Origin: Clostridia bacterium
GTDB taxonomy: Bacteria; Bacillota; Clostridia; Oscillospirales; Acutalibacteraceae
NCBI GenBank assembly: GCA_017397845.1
Contig: JAFQHU010000019.1
Location: forward strand, 28,886 to 92,885
Direction: 5' to 3'
DNA length: 64,000 nucleotides
In this document: positions 44,546 to 54,107 of the stretch, one piece after another
Layout: every line of letters starts with the position of its first letter
How positions within the stretch are numbered: position 1 is the first letter of the stretch
Program-made: the position numbers and the translations under genes
Notes under the pieces: model-generated
Database searches by the model: none
Seen by the model: only the letters and a program-made list of their open reading frames with translations
Told to the model about the DNA's origin: nothing

Positions 44546-45379
44546 TTATTTGAAAACCTTTGCAAACAGGTCAAGTCCGGAAGCTTTCATAACGGCACTC
44601 GAAGCGTGGGAGCACACAGTGCCAAACAATTTGTTACCCACACTCATAAGATGGGCGTCGGCTCCGAATACCATGTCGGCTCTTTTGTTTTTCATTCCTT
44701 TGAGAATAAGATTGCACATTCTGTCGCAGTCGGTGCTGATGAAGTCCATAGCCTTTTGCGCTTTGTTTCCCACGGGAGTGCCTTGGTTTCTGAAAATGTT
44801 TGTTTTGGTGAAGCCGGGGCATACGAGACCTATGTAGCACTCTTTTCTGTATTCCTCTCTCACTGCATCGGTGAGACTTTTGAGAGCTGCTTTGCTCGCA
44901 GAATAAACCGAGGTGCCCGCCAAAGAGCAAAGTGCGGCAGAGGAGGCAATATTTATCACTGCGGCACTGTCCGATTGAAGAATGACGGGCATAAGCGCAT
45001 TCATTGAGTAAAGGCAGGAGTAAAAATTTATGTGCATGGCTTTGTCGAGCTCATCCACCGTATAATTAAGGAAGCGGTCAAATTTGGGAAGTATACCTGC
45101 ATTGTTGATAAGGATATCGGGCTTCAGATTTTCTTCCTTTACGGTTTCGGCAAAGTTTTCCCAATTTTCTTTGACGGAAACGTCAAAGATATAATAAGTA
45201 AAACAGTCGCTTTTATTTCCAAAAGAATTTTTTAATGCGAGCAATCTTTCCTCGTTGCGTGCTATTCCTATTACCTTGCAGCCGTGGTCTTTTATGAGTC
45301 TTTCCGCAATATCTTTGCCGATTCCGCTCGACGCACCAGTAAGAATAACGGTTTTATTGTCATACCAACATTTGTTCAT
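44546..45379 (-). CDS. Short-chain dehydrogenase/reductase
   Basis: 277 residues. The NAD(P)-binding TGASSGIG, the NNAG motif (LINNAGILPKF) and the catalytic Ser/YxxxK (NIASSAALC, YSASKAALKSL) are present. Classical SDR; the substrate is not evident. ATG 45377-45379 has AAGGTG upstream; GTG three codons earlier is an alternative. Confidence 0.9.
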   Translation of the reverse strand: MNKCWYDNKTVILTGASSGIGKDIAERLIKDHGCKVIGIARNEERLLALKNSFGNKSDCFTYYIFDVSVKENWENFAETVKEENLKPDILINNAGILPKFDRFLNYTVDELDKAMHINFYSCLYSMNALMPVILQSDSAAVINIASSAALCSLAGTSVYSASKAALKSLTDAVREEYRKECYIGLVCPGFTKTNIFRNQGTPVGNKAQKAMDFISTDCDRMCNLILKGMKNKRADMVFGADAHLMSVGNKLFGTVCSHASSAVMKASGLDLFAKVFK

Positions 45380-45535
45380 TTTATACACCTTTATTCATTT
45401 TAAGATTTTTTAATATGATACCATTTGAGAAATGCGGGGTTGTTAAGAGTGTATTAACAAAAAATTAACCCGGACTCATATTGTTTCACGGTTGTGTTCC
45501 ATTCAAATAAAAAGTTTAAAGATGTTTACTAAATA

Positions 45536-45564
45536 TTGACAAACAGCTTTTTTTGGTCTATAAT
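45536..45564 (+). promoter_or_regulatory. Perfect consensus promoter of the small secreted protein gene
   Basis: TTGACA (45536-45541) and TATAAT (45559-45564), 17-base spacer: an exact match at both hexamers. Confidence 0.9.
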
Positions 45565-45621
45565 CAAAATACATAGGTGTCTAATGTGCGCCGAATTATT
45601 AAAATAATTGGAGGAATCCTT

Positions 45622-46092
45622 ATGAAAAAAGCATTATCAGTTATCCTTTCCGTGCTTGTAATTTTTTCAATGCTCGGTATGGCTGCAGCCGCTGCAGACG
45701 AAAACCTTGTAACAATTAAGTTCGTTATCAGAGAAGAAGGTAAAGAAGATATCGTTCTCAGAGAGCTTAAGGCTGCCCCCGGTGTTAACTTTGTTGACCG
45801 CATAGTTGCAGGCGGCGACATGGAAATCGGCGTGCCTCAGAAAGCATCCACCGAAACCACAGAATACATTTTTAAACATTGGGTTAATGCAGAAACAGGC
45901 GAAATCACATATACAGGTAATGTTCCCGCAGCAAAAGAGGGCGACACAGAAATAATTTATGTGGCTGTTTTCGCAGAAGAGGAAATCAGAGAAAATCAGA
46001 CTCTGTGGGCATTCATTCAGAGCTTGTTTGAAAGAATCAACATGATTTTTGAATACTTCGCAAAGGTATTTGAGGGTGTATTTGATTTTTAA
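45622..46092 (+). CDS. Small secreted protein with InlB-B-like domain and hydrophobic tail
   Basis: 156 residues from the ATG at 45622 (GGAGG upstream). A signal peptide (LSVILSVLVIFSMLGMAAAA) is followed by a ~90-residue beta-rich domain containing YIFKHWVNAETGEI and NVPAAKEGDTEIIYVAVFAE, which resembles InlB B-repeat/Listeria-Bacteroides repeat modules (F..W...G). The C-terminus is an aromatic amphipathic stretch (LWAFIQSLFERINMIFEYFA) like the tails of the proteins at 15641 and 17815. Expression should be high given its promoter. Confidence 0.72.
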   Translation: MKKALSVILSVLVIFSMLGMAAAAADENLVTIKFVIREEGKEDIVLRELKAAPGVNFVDRIVAGGDMEIGVPQKASTETTEYIFKHWVNAETGEITYTGNVPAAKEGDTEIIYVAVFAEEEIRENQTLWAFIQSLFERINMIFEYFAKVFEGVFDF

Positions 46093-46109
46093 TGTAAAAA
46101 AGCATACTG

Positions 46110-46137
46110 TTGCCGCATCACCTGCGGCAATTTTTTT
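46110..46137 (+). terminator. Terminator of the small secreted protein gene
   Basis: Stem TTGCCGCA/TGCGGCAA (46110-46130) followed by seven T. Confidence 0.9.
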
Positions 46138-46169
46138 ATTGGTGATTTTTTTATGAGATGCTTTTTTCA

Positions 46170-46198
46170 TTGACAAATAATTATATAAATGGTATATT
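46170..46198 (+). promoter_or_regulatory. Promoter of glnA
   Basis: TTGACA (46170-46175) and TATATT (46193-46198), 17-base spacer. Confidence 0.75.
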
Positions 46199-46243
46199 TA
46201 ATAATAATCGAATTTTTATCCCTTTGAAAGAGAGAGGTATGTT

Positions 46244-47575
46244 ATGAGCATTTATACAAAGGAAGAAATAATCCGTATAACAAAGGAAGAAAAGGTAAAT
46301 TTTATCAATCTGCAGTTTACGGACATTCTCGGCACTCTTAAAAGTGTTTCCGTAACCACAAGTCAGCTCGAAAAAGCTCTCAATAACCGTTGCATGTTTG
46401 ACGGTTCGTCTATTGACGGCTTTGTAAGAATCGAGGAAAGCGATATGTGTCTTTATCCTGACCTTGACTCCTTTGTGATTCTTCCCTGGGATGAATGTTC
46501 AGGCAAAACCGCCAGACTTATCTGCGATGTTTATAATTCCGACGGTACACCCTTTGAGGGTGATCCCCGTTATGTTCTGCGCAGAGCTATAAAAAGAGCG
46601 GCAGATATGGGATATACCTGTAATATCGGTCCCGAATGTGAATTTTTCCTTTTCCATAAGGATGAACAGGACAAGCCTACAACGAGAAGCTATGACAAAG
46701 GCGGCTATTTTGATTTGGGTCCCGTTGACCGCGGTGAAGGTTGCCGCAGAGATATTTGTCTTTGTCTCGAAAAAATGGGATTTGAAATAGAAGCCTCTCA
46801 CCATGAAAACGCTCCCGCACAGCATGAAATCGATTTTAAATATGATGAGATTCTGAAAACTGCCGACAACGTTATGACGTTCAAATATGTGGTTAAAAAT
46901 CTTGCGAATCAGCACAATCTTTATGCTACCTTTATGCCCAAACCTATTTACGGTATCTGCGGCTCAGGTATGCACATAAATCTTTCACTTTTTAACGGTG
47001 AGAAAAATGTTTTCTGCGACGAAAACGATGAGAGAGGTCTCAGCCGGGTTGCCTATAATTTCATCGCCGGTGTTATGCATCATATCAAAGCTATCACCGT
47101 TCTTACCAATCCCATCGTAAATTCCTATAAGAGATTGGTTCCCGGCTATGAGGCTCCCGTTTATATCGCATGGAGCGCAAAAAACAGAAGTCCTCTTATC
47201 CGTATTCCCACAGCCAGAGGTACGGGTACACGCATCGAGCTCCGTAATCCCGACCCCGCTGCCAATCCTTATCTCGTCATGGCTGCTATTCTTCAGGCGG
47301 GTCTCGACGGTGTGGAAAAGAAAATGACTCCTCCTTCTCCCGAAGACTCAAACATCTTTAAGCTCACTGCGGAGGAAAGAAGAGAAGCAGGTATTCACTC
47401 TCTGCCGAAAACTCTTTATGATGCAGTAAGGGAATTCAGAAAGAGTGAATTTGCAAAAGAGGCAGTGGGTGCACATGTGTGGAAAAAGTATATCGAAGCC
47501 AAAGAAGAGGAGTGGCGCGAATACAGCACCAGGGTTTCTCAGTGGGAAATCGACAAATATTTAGGCAAATATTAA
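46244..47575 (+). CDS. glnA: Glutamine synthetase, type I
   Basis: 443 residues, the length of Bacillus-type GSI-alpha. Conserved blocks: [42 protein letters not shown] and [15 protein letters not shown], with NRSPLIRIP. It makes glutamine from glutamate, ammonia and ATP. No adjacent glnR is found. It has its own promoter and a terminator. Confidence 0.95.
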   Translation: MSIYTKEEIIRITKEEKVNFINLQFTDILGTLKSVSVTTSQLEKALNNRCMFDGSSIDGFVRIEESDMCLYPDLDSFVILPWDECSGKTARLICDVYNSDGTPFEGDPRYVLRRAIKRAADMGYTCNIGPECEFFLFHKDEQDKPTTRSYDKGGYFDLGPVDRGEGCRRDICLCLEKMGFEIEASHHENAPAQHEIDFKYDEILKTADNVMTFKYVVKNLANQHNLYATFMPKPIYGICGSGMHINLSLFNGEKNVFCDENDERGLSRVAYNFIAGVMHHIKAITVLTNPIVNSYKRLVPGYEAPVYIAWSAKNRSPLIRIPTARGTGTRIELRNPDPAANPYLVMAAILQAGLDGVEKKMTPPSPEDSNIFKLTAEERREAGIHSLPKTLYDAVREFRKSEFAKEAVGAHVWKKYIEAKEEEWREYSTRVSQWEIDKYLGKY

Positions 47576-47580
47576 AATTT

Positions 47581-47615
47581 CAGGGCAACGGCGCAGTGCT
47601 GATTGCCCTGTTTTA
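47581..47615 (+). terminator. Terminator of glnA
   Basis: Stem CAGGGCAA (47581-47588) with TTGCCCTG (47603-47610), then TTTTAT. Confidence 0.75.
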
Positions 47616-47637
47616 TCCCCGAAAGGTGTTTAAATAA

Positions 47638-48675
47638 ATGGAATATAAAATTAATCCGATGGCTTTTACCGGGATTTTTCCCGTGCCTAATTCATTGGTA
47701 GACGAAAACATAAGACTTGCCAGCGTGGTACAGCTGAAGGTTCTTTTATATATCCTCCGTCACAGTAATGACGGTATGGCAGAGACGGAAACGATAGCCG
47801 GTGCCCTTTCTCTCGAAGCGGATGATGTAAGAGATGCCATGGTTTTTTGGTCAGAAAGAGGTCTTCTCGTAAAAGATGGACAAATGCCGGCGGCTTCACC
47901 GGTGGCTGAAAATAAAGCAAAGAGCGAGAAAAACACCCCTGTAAAGGAAGAAAAAAAGGTGGCAGAGATAGCTCTTTCACGCCCCTCATATGAGGATGTG
48001 GCGAAAAGAATAAAGGAAAGCGACGAGGTTGTCGTTCTTTTACAGGAGGCACAGACTGTTTTGGGGAGAACCATAGGCTATGACGGACAGTCAGTGATTA
48101 TTCAGATGCTGGATTCGTTCGGACTTCCTCCTGAGGTTATTCTTATGGCTATCGAATATTCTCTTTCACTGAAAAAGACAGGTTGGGCAAGTATAGCACG
48201 CATAGCCAGACGCTGGAGTGAAATGGAAATCGACACTCTTGAGGGAGCCATGCAGTATATCGAAGAGCACAATATAGTTGACGAAACTTGGGCAAAGCTC
48301 CGTGAAGAGACGGAAATCACAAACCGTCAGCCCACGGAAAAGCAAAGAAAATATATGGTTGCCTGGGTAAAGGAATACGGATACGATGTGGACATCATTT
48401 ACTGTGCTTATGAGGAAAGCATCGACAATACGGGTAAAATGAGCATGCCTTATATGGATAAGATTATCCGCTCGTGGCATGAAAAGGGCGTAAAGACTTT
48501 GTCCGATATACAGAATGAAAGAGTGAAATGGGAAAACGAAAAGCAAAAGCGTTTTTCAAAGCCGCCTAAAAAGGCGGAAAAGACAGAGGGCGAAGCCTCC
48601 TATGACATTGACGAATATATGAAAAAATCTTTTAATTTGCAGTATAAAAAAAATGACACTGAAAGCGAGGTGTGA
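47638..48675 (+). CDS. DnaD-domain replication/primosome protein
   Basis: 345 residues. An N-terminal winged-helix region (about 1-80, with LKVLLYILRHSNDG) is followed by a linker and two DnaD/DnaB_2 modules (about 130-205: IIQMLDSFGLPPEVILMAIEYS; about 220-290: YMVAWVKEYGYDVDIIYCAYEES). This resembles DnaB/DnaD primosome proteins of Firmicutes that help load the helicase. The helicase-loader gene follows with overlap. Confidence 0.85.
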   Translation: MEYKINPMAFTGIFPVPNSLVDENIRLASVVQLKVLLYILRHSNDGMAETETIAGALSLEADDVRDAMVFWSERGLLVKDGQMPAASPVAENKAKSEKNTPVKEEKKVAEIALSRPSYEDVAKRIKESDEVVVLLQEAQTVLGRTIGYDGQSVIIQMLDSFGLPPEVILMAIEYSLSLKKTGWASIARIARRWSEMEIDTLEGAMQYIEEHNIVDETWAKLREETEITNRQPTEKQRKYMVAWVKEYGYDVDIIYCAYEESIDNTGKMSMPYMDKIIRSWHEKGVKTLSDIQNERVKWENEKQKRFSKPPKKAEKTEGEASYDIDEYMKKSFNLQYKKNDTESEV

Positions 48676-48677
48676 TT

Positions 48678-49652
48678 ATGGCTTATAAAAGAAGCGTATA
48701 TCAGAGAGCAAAGGAAATTTTGGACGAAAGAAAAAAGACCGCCGAAAATGAGGCTGAAATGCGACGCTCGGAGGTTATGATGAAATGTCCGGAGCTGCTT
48801 GATATTGAAAGAGAGATGGCGCAGTGCGGTGCCGATGTGGTCAAAGCTGTAGGTATGGGCGGAGATGTGGCCGAATATGTCCGTAATCTTGCCGTAAAAA
48901 GTCTCGCTGCACAGGATAAAAGAAAAGCTTTGCTGAAAAATGCAGGCTTCCCCGAAAATTATCTTGACGTAAAATACAGCTGTATAGTCTGCAAGGACAC
49001 AGGCTCTCACGACGGTTATTACTGTCCTTGTTATAAAAAGCTTATACGCGATGTTGCAAGAGATGATCTCGATGCAAACTCTCCCATAAAAAAATGCACC
49101 TTTGATAATTTTCTGGCCAATTATTATCCTGATGTAAAGGATTCTGTTTTGGGAATAAATCAGAGAGAGCATATGGTTAATACTCTTAATTTCTGCAAAG
49201 CCTATGCTGAGGATTTCTCTCTTAAATCAAAGGGAATTATCATGATAGGTAAAACAGGACTCGGTAAAACACACCTTTCACTCGCCATAGCAAACCGTGT
49301 TCTCGAAAAAGGCTACGATGTTTACTATGACAGCATACAGACCATTATGTACAAGTTGGAAAAAGAGCATTTCGGCAGACTCGCTCAGGAGGACAGCATA
49401 AAGGACGATGTGCTTAACTGTGATCTTCTTATTATTGATGATCTTGGTGTGGAGTTTACCACTCAGTTCACAGTCAGCGAGCTTCATAACATCATAAACA
49501 CCCGTATGCTCCGTTCTTTGCCTACCATTATCAGTACCAACTTAGAGCTTTCGGAGCTGGAGGAAAAGTACACTCAGAGAATAGCTTCGAGAATAATGGG
49601 CTCCTGTTATCCTCTTCGCTTCTGCGGTAAGGACATAAGACAGTTGAAGTAA
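48678..49652 (+). CDS. DnaC/DnaI-type helicase loader ATPase
   Basis: 324 residues. A helical N-terminus with a Cys-rich zinc element (YSCIVCKDTGSHDGYYCPC) is followed by an AAA+ domain: Walker A MIGKTGLGKTHLS, Walker B DLLIIDDLG, sensor-1 ISTNLELSEL. It loads the replicative helicase. ATG 48678 has AGGTG upstream; a GTG at 48672 overlaps the dnaD stop. The gene is translationally linked to the DnaD-domain gene. Confidence 0.9.
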   Translation: MAYKRSVYQRAKEILDERKKTAENEAEMRRSEVMMKCPELLDIEREMAQCGADVVKAVGMGGDVAEYVRNLAVKSLAAQDKRKALLKNAGFPENYLDVKYSCIVCKDTGSHDGYYCPCYKKLIRDVARDDLDANSPIKKCTFDNFLANYYPDVKDSVLGINQREHMVNTLNFCKAYAEDFSLKSKGIIMIGKTGLGKTHLSLAIANRVLEKGYDVYYDSIQTIMYKLEKEHFGRLAQEDSIKDDVLNCDLLIIDDLGVEFTTQFTVSELHNIINTRMLRSLPTIISTNLELSELEEKYTQRIASRIMGSCYPLRFCGKDIRQLK

Positions 49653-49746
49653 AAAAACACATGAGGGGACAGGCTTTATCTGTGCTTAATGTACGGAGAG
49701 TCTGTCTCTCGATTTTAAAAAAATTTCTTTTTTTACTTAAAAACTA

Positions 49747-49775
49747 TTGATAAAAAAGGATTCTTTTAGTATAAT
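49747..49775 (+). promoter_or_regulatory. Promoter of tRNA-Thr
   Basis: TTGATA (49747-49752) and TATAAT (49770-49775), 17-base spacer, 20 bases before the tRNA. Confidence 0.85.
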
Positions 49776-49795
49776 CTTTAAAGCAAAGTTAATAT

Positions 49796-49871
49796 GCTGG
49801 AATAGCTCAGTTGGTAGAGCAGCGCATTCGTAATGCGCAGGTCGCGTGTTCGAGTCACGTTTCCAGCTCCA
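49796..49871 (+). tRNA. tRNA-Thr (CGT)
   Basis: Acceptor stem GCTGGAA/TTCCAGC, D-arm GCTC...GAGC, anticodon stem GCGCA/TGCGC with loop TTCGTAA (anticodon CGT, reads ACG), T-arm with TTCGAGT, encoded CCA. Confidence 0.97.
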
Positions 49872-49877
49872 AAAACA

Positions 49878-49908
49878 AAGGACTTCCCGTGAAGTTCTTT
49901 ATTTTTTT
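49878..49908 (+). terminator. Terminator of tRNA-Thr
   Basis: AAGGACTTC...GAAGTTCTT stem followed by TATTTTTTTAT. Confidence 0.85.
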
Positions 49909-49912
49909 ATCC

Positions 49913-50090
49913 AAGCCGACAGGATTGGTATATCATCAACAACGGTGGGCCGTTGTTGTATCTCATCAGTCCTTCAGGACTGTATATCATCACGCGAAGC
50001 GTGTATTTCTGTCGGCTTGATAATACAACTTCTGCGAAGTTGATGATATGCAATTCCTGCAGAATTAATGATATACAGTGCTCCGCATTG
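49913..50090. repeat. Hairpin array A: six variable hairpins with inverted 8-base spacers
   Basis: Spacers TATATCAT, TATCTCAT, TATATCAT (49929, 49959, 49983) separate hairpins CAACAACGG/CCGTTGTTG (49937-49958), CAGTCCT/AGGACTG (49967-49982) and CACGC/GCGTG (49991-50003). A 10-bp outer stem AAGCCGACAG (49913-49922)/CTGTCGGCTT (50009-50018) encloses these. On the right, spacers in the opposite sense (ATGATATG 50043, ATGATATA 50068) separate CAACTTC/GAAGTTG (50026-50042), AATTC/GAATT (50052-50066) and CAGTGC/GCATTG (50076-50090). It directly follows the tRNA-Thr terminator and holds no coding sequence. The rest up to 50232 holds nothing clear. Confidence 0.85.
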
Positions 50091-50232
50091 ATTTGCTTGC
50101 TTTTATTTGTCATATCTCCGATAGCAAAATAACCAAATATATCAGCTTTTTTTCAGCACATTAAAGCGTTGTAAACACAGAGCTACCTGTGATATAATTA
50201 CCTTAATTATAAAGAAAGGAGAGTGTGTTTGT

Positions 50233-51981
50233 TTGGGAAAAGTTAAATCATTTTTCACCGAAGTAAAAACTCACTGGAAAACCCCCGCTGAAGGTAAGTA
50301 TGTTCCCTACAGGGAATATAAGGATCTGTTTCTGGGTATAGGTGCAAACTACACAGGCTCAAAAATGCTTGAAAGCATCGGCTTTTGGGCATCCTGCTAC
50401 CTGTTTATGTATCATTATAAGCTGCCTTATCTCACCTTCTCATTCATCGGCATTATCAATATGCCTCTTAATTATATCTGGACCCTTATCGGTTGGATAA
50501 TCAATGACAATCTCGGCTTTTTGCCGAAGAAAACAGAAAGGAAGTTCTACGGACTTTATTTCTCCCTTATCGTCATAGGTCTTGTGATGATTTTCGGGAA
50601 ATTCCCCTTCCTTGATACATCAACAAATCCGCTTATCGTTTATCTTAACAATATGCAGAGTATCGGTATTACCGCCGCTTCAGCACTTAAAATACTCGGT
50701 ACTCACATCCTTTGGAACGGTTGGGCGGGTTCAAGAAATATCTTCTACCGTAAAAAGCTCATTCCGAAATACGGCAGATATAAATATTCACTCTACTGTG
50801 ATGTTATCCCCAAATGCATCATGGTTATTCTTGTAGGTTGGCTTCCTCTTTATGAAATACCCGATATGGTTACGAGAGTATGGACAGCAAACCTTCTCTT
50901 TGCCTGCTTTAATATTTTCGGCTTCGGCAACAATCTGGAAAATCTTTCGAAAACCATCAGCCCCAATATGCAGGAAAGACTTCTTGTACGTACATATCCC
51001 GTAAAGCTTTCCCATTTCATTCATACGATTGTATCTATTATCATTCCCATTGTTGCTGACTCACTCAAAGATGAATGGGCAGACATCAATCTTTACCGTT
51101 GGGTTTATCCCATCGCATTCATTGTTCCCGCCGCCATAACAATGCTTTATGCCGGCAGACTAAAGGAAAGAATTCCTCAGCCGCCGCTGGAAAAGAAGGT
51201 TCAGATCAATTTCTGGGACGGTATGTTCGGTGTTCTGCGTAACAAATATCTGCTCATAAACACCATTGTCGGTCTTATTGACTCACTCGGTAACGGCATG
51301 CTTGCCATCACACAGATCGTATATCTTTATACCTTCCGTCTTTCGGGTCTGCCTTACACAATCATTGTTAACCTTATTTCCTTTGCGGGTACTCCGCCCG
51401 ATTTATGTGCACCCTTTTTCCTCAAAAGATTTAACTATAAGCAGATTATGATTTTCTATCAGCTGACCCGTGCTTTCGGTAATGCACTTTTGGTCGGTGC
51501 TTTCTGGTTCTTCGGAGATAATGTTCATATCTGCGGTTTCGCCTGTATTATAGTTATGTTCCTTATGGAAATGACAAAGACCATTCCCACCACTGCAGGT
51601 CATGACATGGGTACCCGTATCGGCGACTATCAGATGTATCTTTCAGGCGAAAGACTTGAAAGCTTTGCAGGTGTTTTCGGTTGGTTTACAGGCCCCATTA
51701 CTTCCTTTGTAAGCCTTATCATTCCTCTTATGCTGCTTAAATACGGCTTTAACAGCAACTGGGACGTTCTCTATATCGACAGTGCCCGATTTAAAATTAT
51801 CGCCGTTCCGCTTATTATCGATATTATCGGTTTCCTGCTTATGTCAATTCCTTATTTCTTCTGGGATTATGATAATGAGAAGCAGACCAAGGTTATTCAG
51901 GTGCTTCAGCGCCGTGCCGAGGTAACACAGAAGAAGGCCAAGGAAGAGGGCGAAACCGTCAGTGGCGGATATATAGGTTAA
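50233..51981 (+). CDS. Polytopic MFS-like (GPH-related) transporter
   Basis: 582 residues with many membrane segments, e.g. NYIWTLIGWIINDNLGF, YSLYCDVIPKCIMVILVGWLPLY, KYLLINTIVGLIDSLGNGMLAI, PLIIDIIGFLLMSIPYFFW. Features such as GNGMLAITQIVYLYTF and ETTAGHDMGTRIGDYQMYLSGERLES-like residues (DYQMYLSGER) recall GPH/sodium:sugar symporters. The substrate is unknown. Start TTG at 50233; the AAAGGAG site is about 12 bases away. The LRR protein gene follows after 15 bases. Confidence 0.75.
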   Translation: MGKVKSFFTEVKTHWKTPAEGKYVPYREYKDLFLGIGANYTGSKMLESIGFWASCYLFMYHYKLPYLTFSFIGIINMPLNYIWTLIGWIINDNLGFLPKKTERKFYGLYFSLIVIGLVMIFGKFPFLDTSTNPLIVYLNNMQSIGITAASALKILGTHILWNGWAGSRNIFYRKKLIPKYGRYKYSLYCDVIPKCIMVILVGWLPLYEIPDMVTRVWTANLLFACFNIFGFGNNLENLSKTISPNMQERLLVRTYPVKLSHFIHTIVSIIIPIVADSLKDEWADINLYRWVYPIAFIVPAAITMLYAGRLKERIPQPPLEKKVQINFWDGMFGVLRNKYLLINTIVGLIDSLGNGMLAITQIVYLYTFRLSGLPYTIIVNLISFAGTPPDLCAPFFLKRFNYKQIMIFYQLTRAFGNALLVGAFWFFGDNVHICGFACIIVMFLMEMTKTIPTTAGHDMGTRIGDYQMYLSGERLESFAGVFGWFTGPITSFVSLIIPLMLLKYGFNSNWDVLYIDSARFKIIAVPLIIDIIGFLLMSIPYFFWDYDNEKQTKVIQVLQRRAEVTQKKAKEEGETVSGGYIG

Positions 51982-51996
51982 AAGGAGGTATACACA

Positions 51997-54003
51997 ATGA
52001 AAGATAAAAAAGAAAAAGTCTTTAAGGGTATGACTGCCCCCGTTGATGTACACCTCGATATTCCTGAGGATGAAATATGGACCTATAAGGTTGACGGATT
52101 GGCAGAGCCGCATATAAATAAACCCTTTACAAACTTTACTCTCAAAAAGATTATTTTCACCGTTTTACTTCTTATTGCTGTGGGTCTTTCGATGTATTTC
52201 AGCGTAAGAGTTGTTTCCCGTACTCCTTTTGAGTATGATGAAATCGGTGACGGTACCTATGAATTTGTTAAATTCAATAATACAGGCTATATCAAGCATC
52301 TTGATATCGATTATGCAGTTGAAATTGTTACGGATAACGAAAATCCCGATGCTGCCACAAATTTCACTCTTGAGGAGGATGAAAGCAAGCCTATTTCAAG
52401 TATTCCTCAGTTCTGCTTCAACTGTGACGAAACCGTGGAAACAATTTACATCGGTAAGAATGTAAAAGAAATCGACGGTAAGGCGTTCTTTACCTGCAGA
52501 GCACTCAAACAGATTATTGTTGATGAGGAAAACGAATATTTCTGTGATATCGACGGTGTTCTTTACAATAAGGATAAAACGCAGATAATTCTTTATCCCA
52601 TGAACCATCCCCAATATCTCCGTGAAAAATACGGCTATAACGATACAATTTGGGCTGACGGCGAAAACAATATGGAATTCCGTGCAAGATACGAGGCGGA
52701 TATTCTCACCTATGTGCTTCCCGCAACGGTCGAAACCATCGGTGAGCTCGCATTTTATGACCTTCCCCTTGCAGCACTCTATTTGCCTGAGGGTCTTAAA
52801 AGAATTGAAACGATGGCAATTATGAGAAATTGGTGGATGAGAGACATTTATTCCTATGAGTCAAGCACTGCCGGGGACAGCGAAACAGGCTTCTCCGCTG
52901 TTGCAAAGCTCGACGGTGTTTACCGTTCACTTCCCGACGGACTCGAATATATCGGTTCAGATGCTATGAGCTACTGCGATGACGGTGCGGTTCTCCGCAT
53001 TCCTTCGAGCGTTAGGTATATCGGACATCATGCGTTTTTTGATACTGCCGAAAAGAGAGACGACGGCTTCCTCGGATATGACAAGGTATATATCGCGATG
53101 AGTGAGGAAGAGTTTGAAAATGTTGAAACCGGTTCTCAGTGGATTCCCGAATATGACAGCGGTCTTCTCGATAAAAAGGTCGAGCTTGTCTTCGATGCCG
53201 AAAAGATTTATGAGGAGCCCGTTACTCTGACAGAAAAGGAAGACGGTACCTATGAGTTCACCGCTATGACCAACAGAGACGGCGCAAAGGATGTCAGAAT
53301 TGATACTGTTGACGGTAAAAAGATTACATCGGTCGCTCATCATCCCTTTGAGTGGGATACAGTTGTCGAAACCCTTTACATCGGTAAGGATGTAAAGGAG
53401 CTTTACGGTGAATCTTTCGTAAATCTCCGTGCACTTAAAGAATTCGTTGTCGATGAAGCAAATGAAAGCTTTTGTGCCGTGGACGGTGTGCTTTATACCA
53501 AGGATATGAAGACTCTTCTCTGCTGTCCCAAATCTTATGAGGGCAGTGTGGAATTCACAGTTCCCGAAACAGTAGAGATAATAAGCCGTTCTGCTTTCTC
53601 TGACTGCAAATTCGAAAAGATTTCTCTTCCCGAAGGTCTTAAGCGAATTGAAAGCATGGCATTTCTCAAGGCGGAAGAATTAAAGGAAATCACATCCTAT
53701 AAGGGAGAAAAGACATACGCTTCTCTTCCCGAAGGCCTTGAATTTATCGGTTTGGATTCCTTTAACTATGCATCAGGTCTCAGCTATCTTTACATTCCCG
53801 CTTCAATCAAGGAAATAGGTGCATACAGCTTCTGCTACTGTGCCGAGGATGATAACGACGGCAAAACAGGTATCACCGAGGTGGATGTCGCTCTTTCGGC
53901 TGAAGAATTCAAAAAGATTGCCGCAGGCGATCATTGGATTCCCGAATTCAGAAACGCTGAAAATGAAACCGCAAAGGTTAACTACTCCGCAGAAAGAAAG
54001 TAA
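51997..54003 (+). CDS. Membrane-anchored leucine-rich-repeat (BspA-like) protein
   Basis: 668 residues. One membrane helix near the N-terminus (about 49-67, IIFTVLLLIAVGLSMYFSV) without a cut signal suggests an outward-facing type II anchor. The rest is two similar halves of about 300 residues, each starting DGTYEF and containing TIYIGKNVKEI or TLYIGKDVKEL, then LP..L..I LRR_5 repeats (LPEGLKRIE, IPSSVRYIG, IPASIKEIG), and ending with WIPEY/WIPEF. An internal duplication is thus visible. It is likely co-transcribed with the carrier upstream and may sense or bind an extracellular ligand; this is inference. AAAGGAGG precedes the ATG. Confidence 0.82.
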   Translation: MKDKKEKVFKGMTAPVDVHLDIPEDEIWTYKVDGLAEPHINKPFTNFTLKKIIFTVLLLIAVGLSMYFSVRVVSRTPFEYDEIGDGTYEFVKFNNTGYIKHLDIDYAVEIVTDNENPDAATNFTLEEDESKPISSIPQFCFNCDETVETIYIGKNVKEIDGKAFFTCRALKQIIVDEENEYFCDIDGVLYNKDKTQIILYPMNHPQYLREKYGYNDTIWADGENNMEFRARYEADILTYVLPATVETIGELAFYDLPLAALYLPEGLKRIETMAIMRNWWMRDIYSYESSTAGDSETGFSAVAKLDGVYRSLPDGLEYIGSDAMSYCDDGAVLRIPSSVRYIGHHAFFDTAEKRDDGFLGYDKVYIAMSEEEFENVETGSQWIPEYDSGLLDKKVELVFDAEKIYEEPVTLTEKEDGTYEFTAMTNRDGAKDVRIDTVDGKKITSVAHHPFEWDTVVETLYIGKDVKELYGESFVNLRALKEFVVDEANESFCAVDGVLYTKDMKTLLCCPKSYEGSVEFTVPETVEIISRSAFSDCKFEKISLPEGLKRIESMAFLKAEELKEITSYKGEKTYASLPEGLEFIGLDSFNYASGLSYLYIPASIKEIGAYSFCYCAEDDNDGKTGITEVDVALSAEEFKKIAAGDHWIPEFRNAENETAKVNYSAERK

Positions 54004-54012
54004 TCTGAAATA

Positions 54013-54062
54013 AACAATCCCGTGTTCCGATGAAAAGGTCGGAACACGGGATTGTTGCATTT
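54013..54062. terminator. Bidirectional terminator, 18-bp stem
   Basis: AACAATCCCGTGTTCCGA (54013-54030) and complement (54039-54056), then GCATTTTTT. Confidence 0.92.
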
Positions 54063-54107
54063 TTTGTGTTTACAGCTCAAAATAGCAACAACTCGATAAA
54101 TTGAAAT

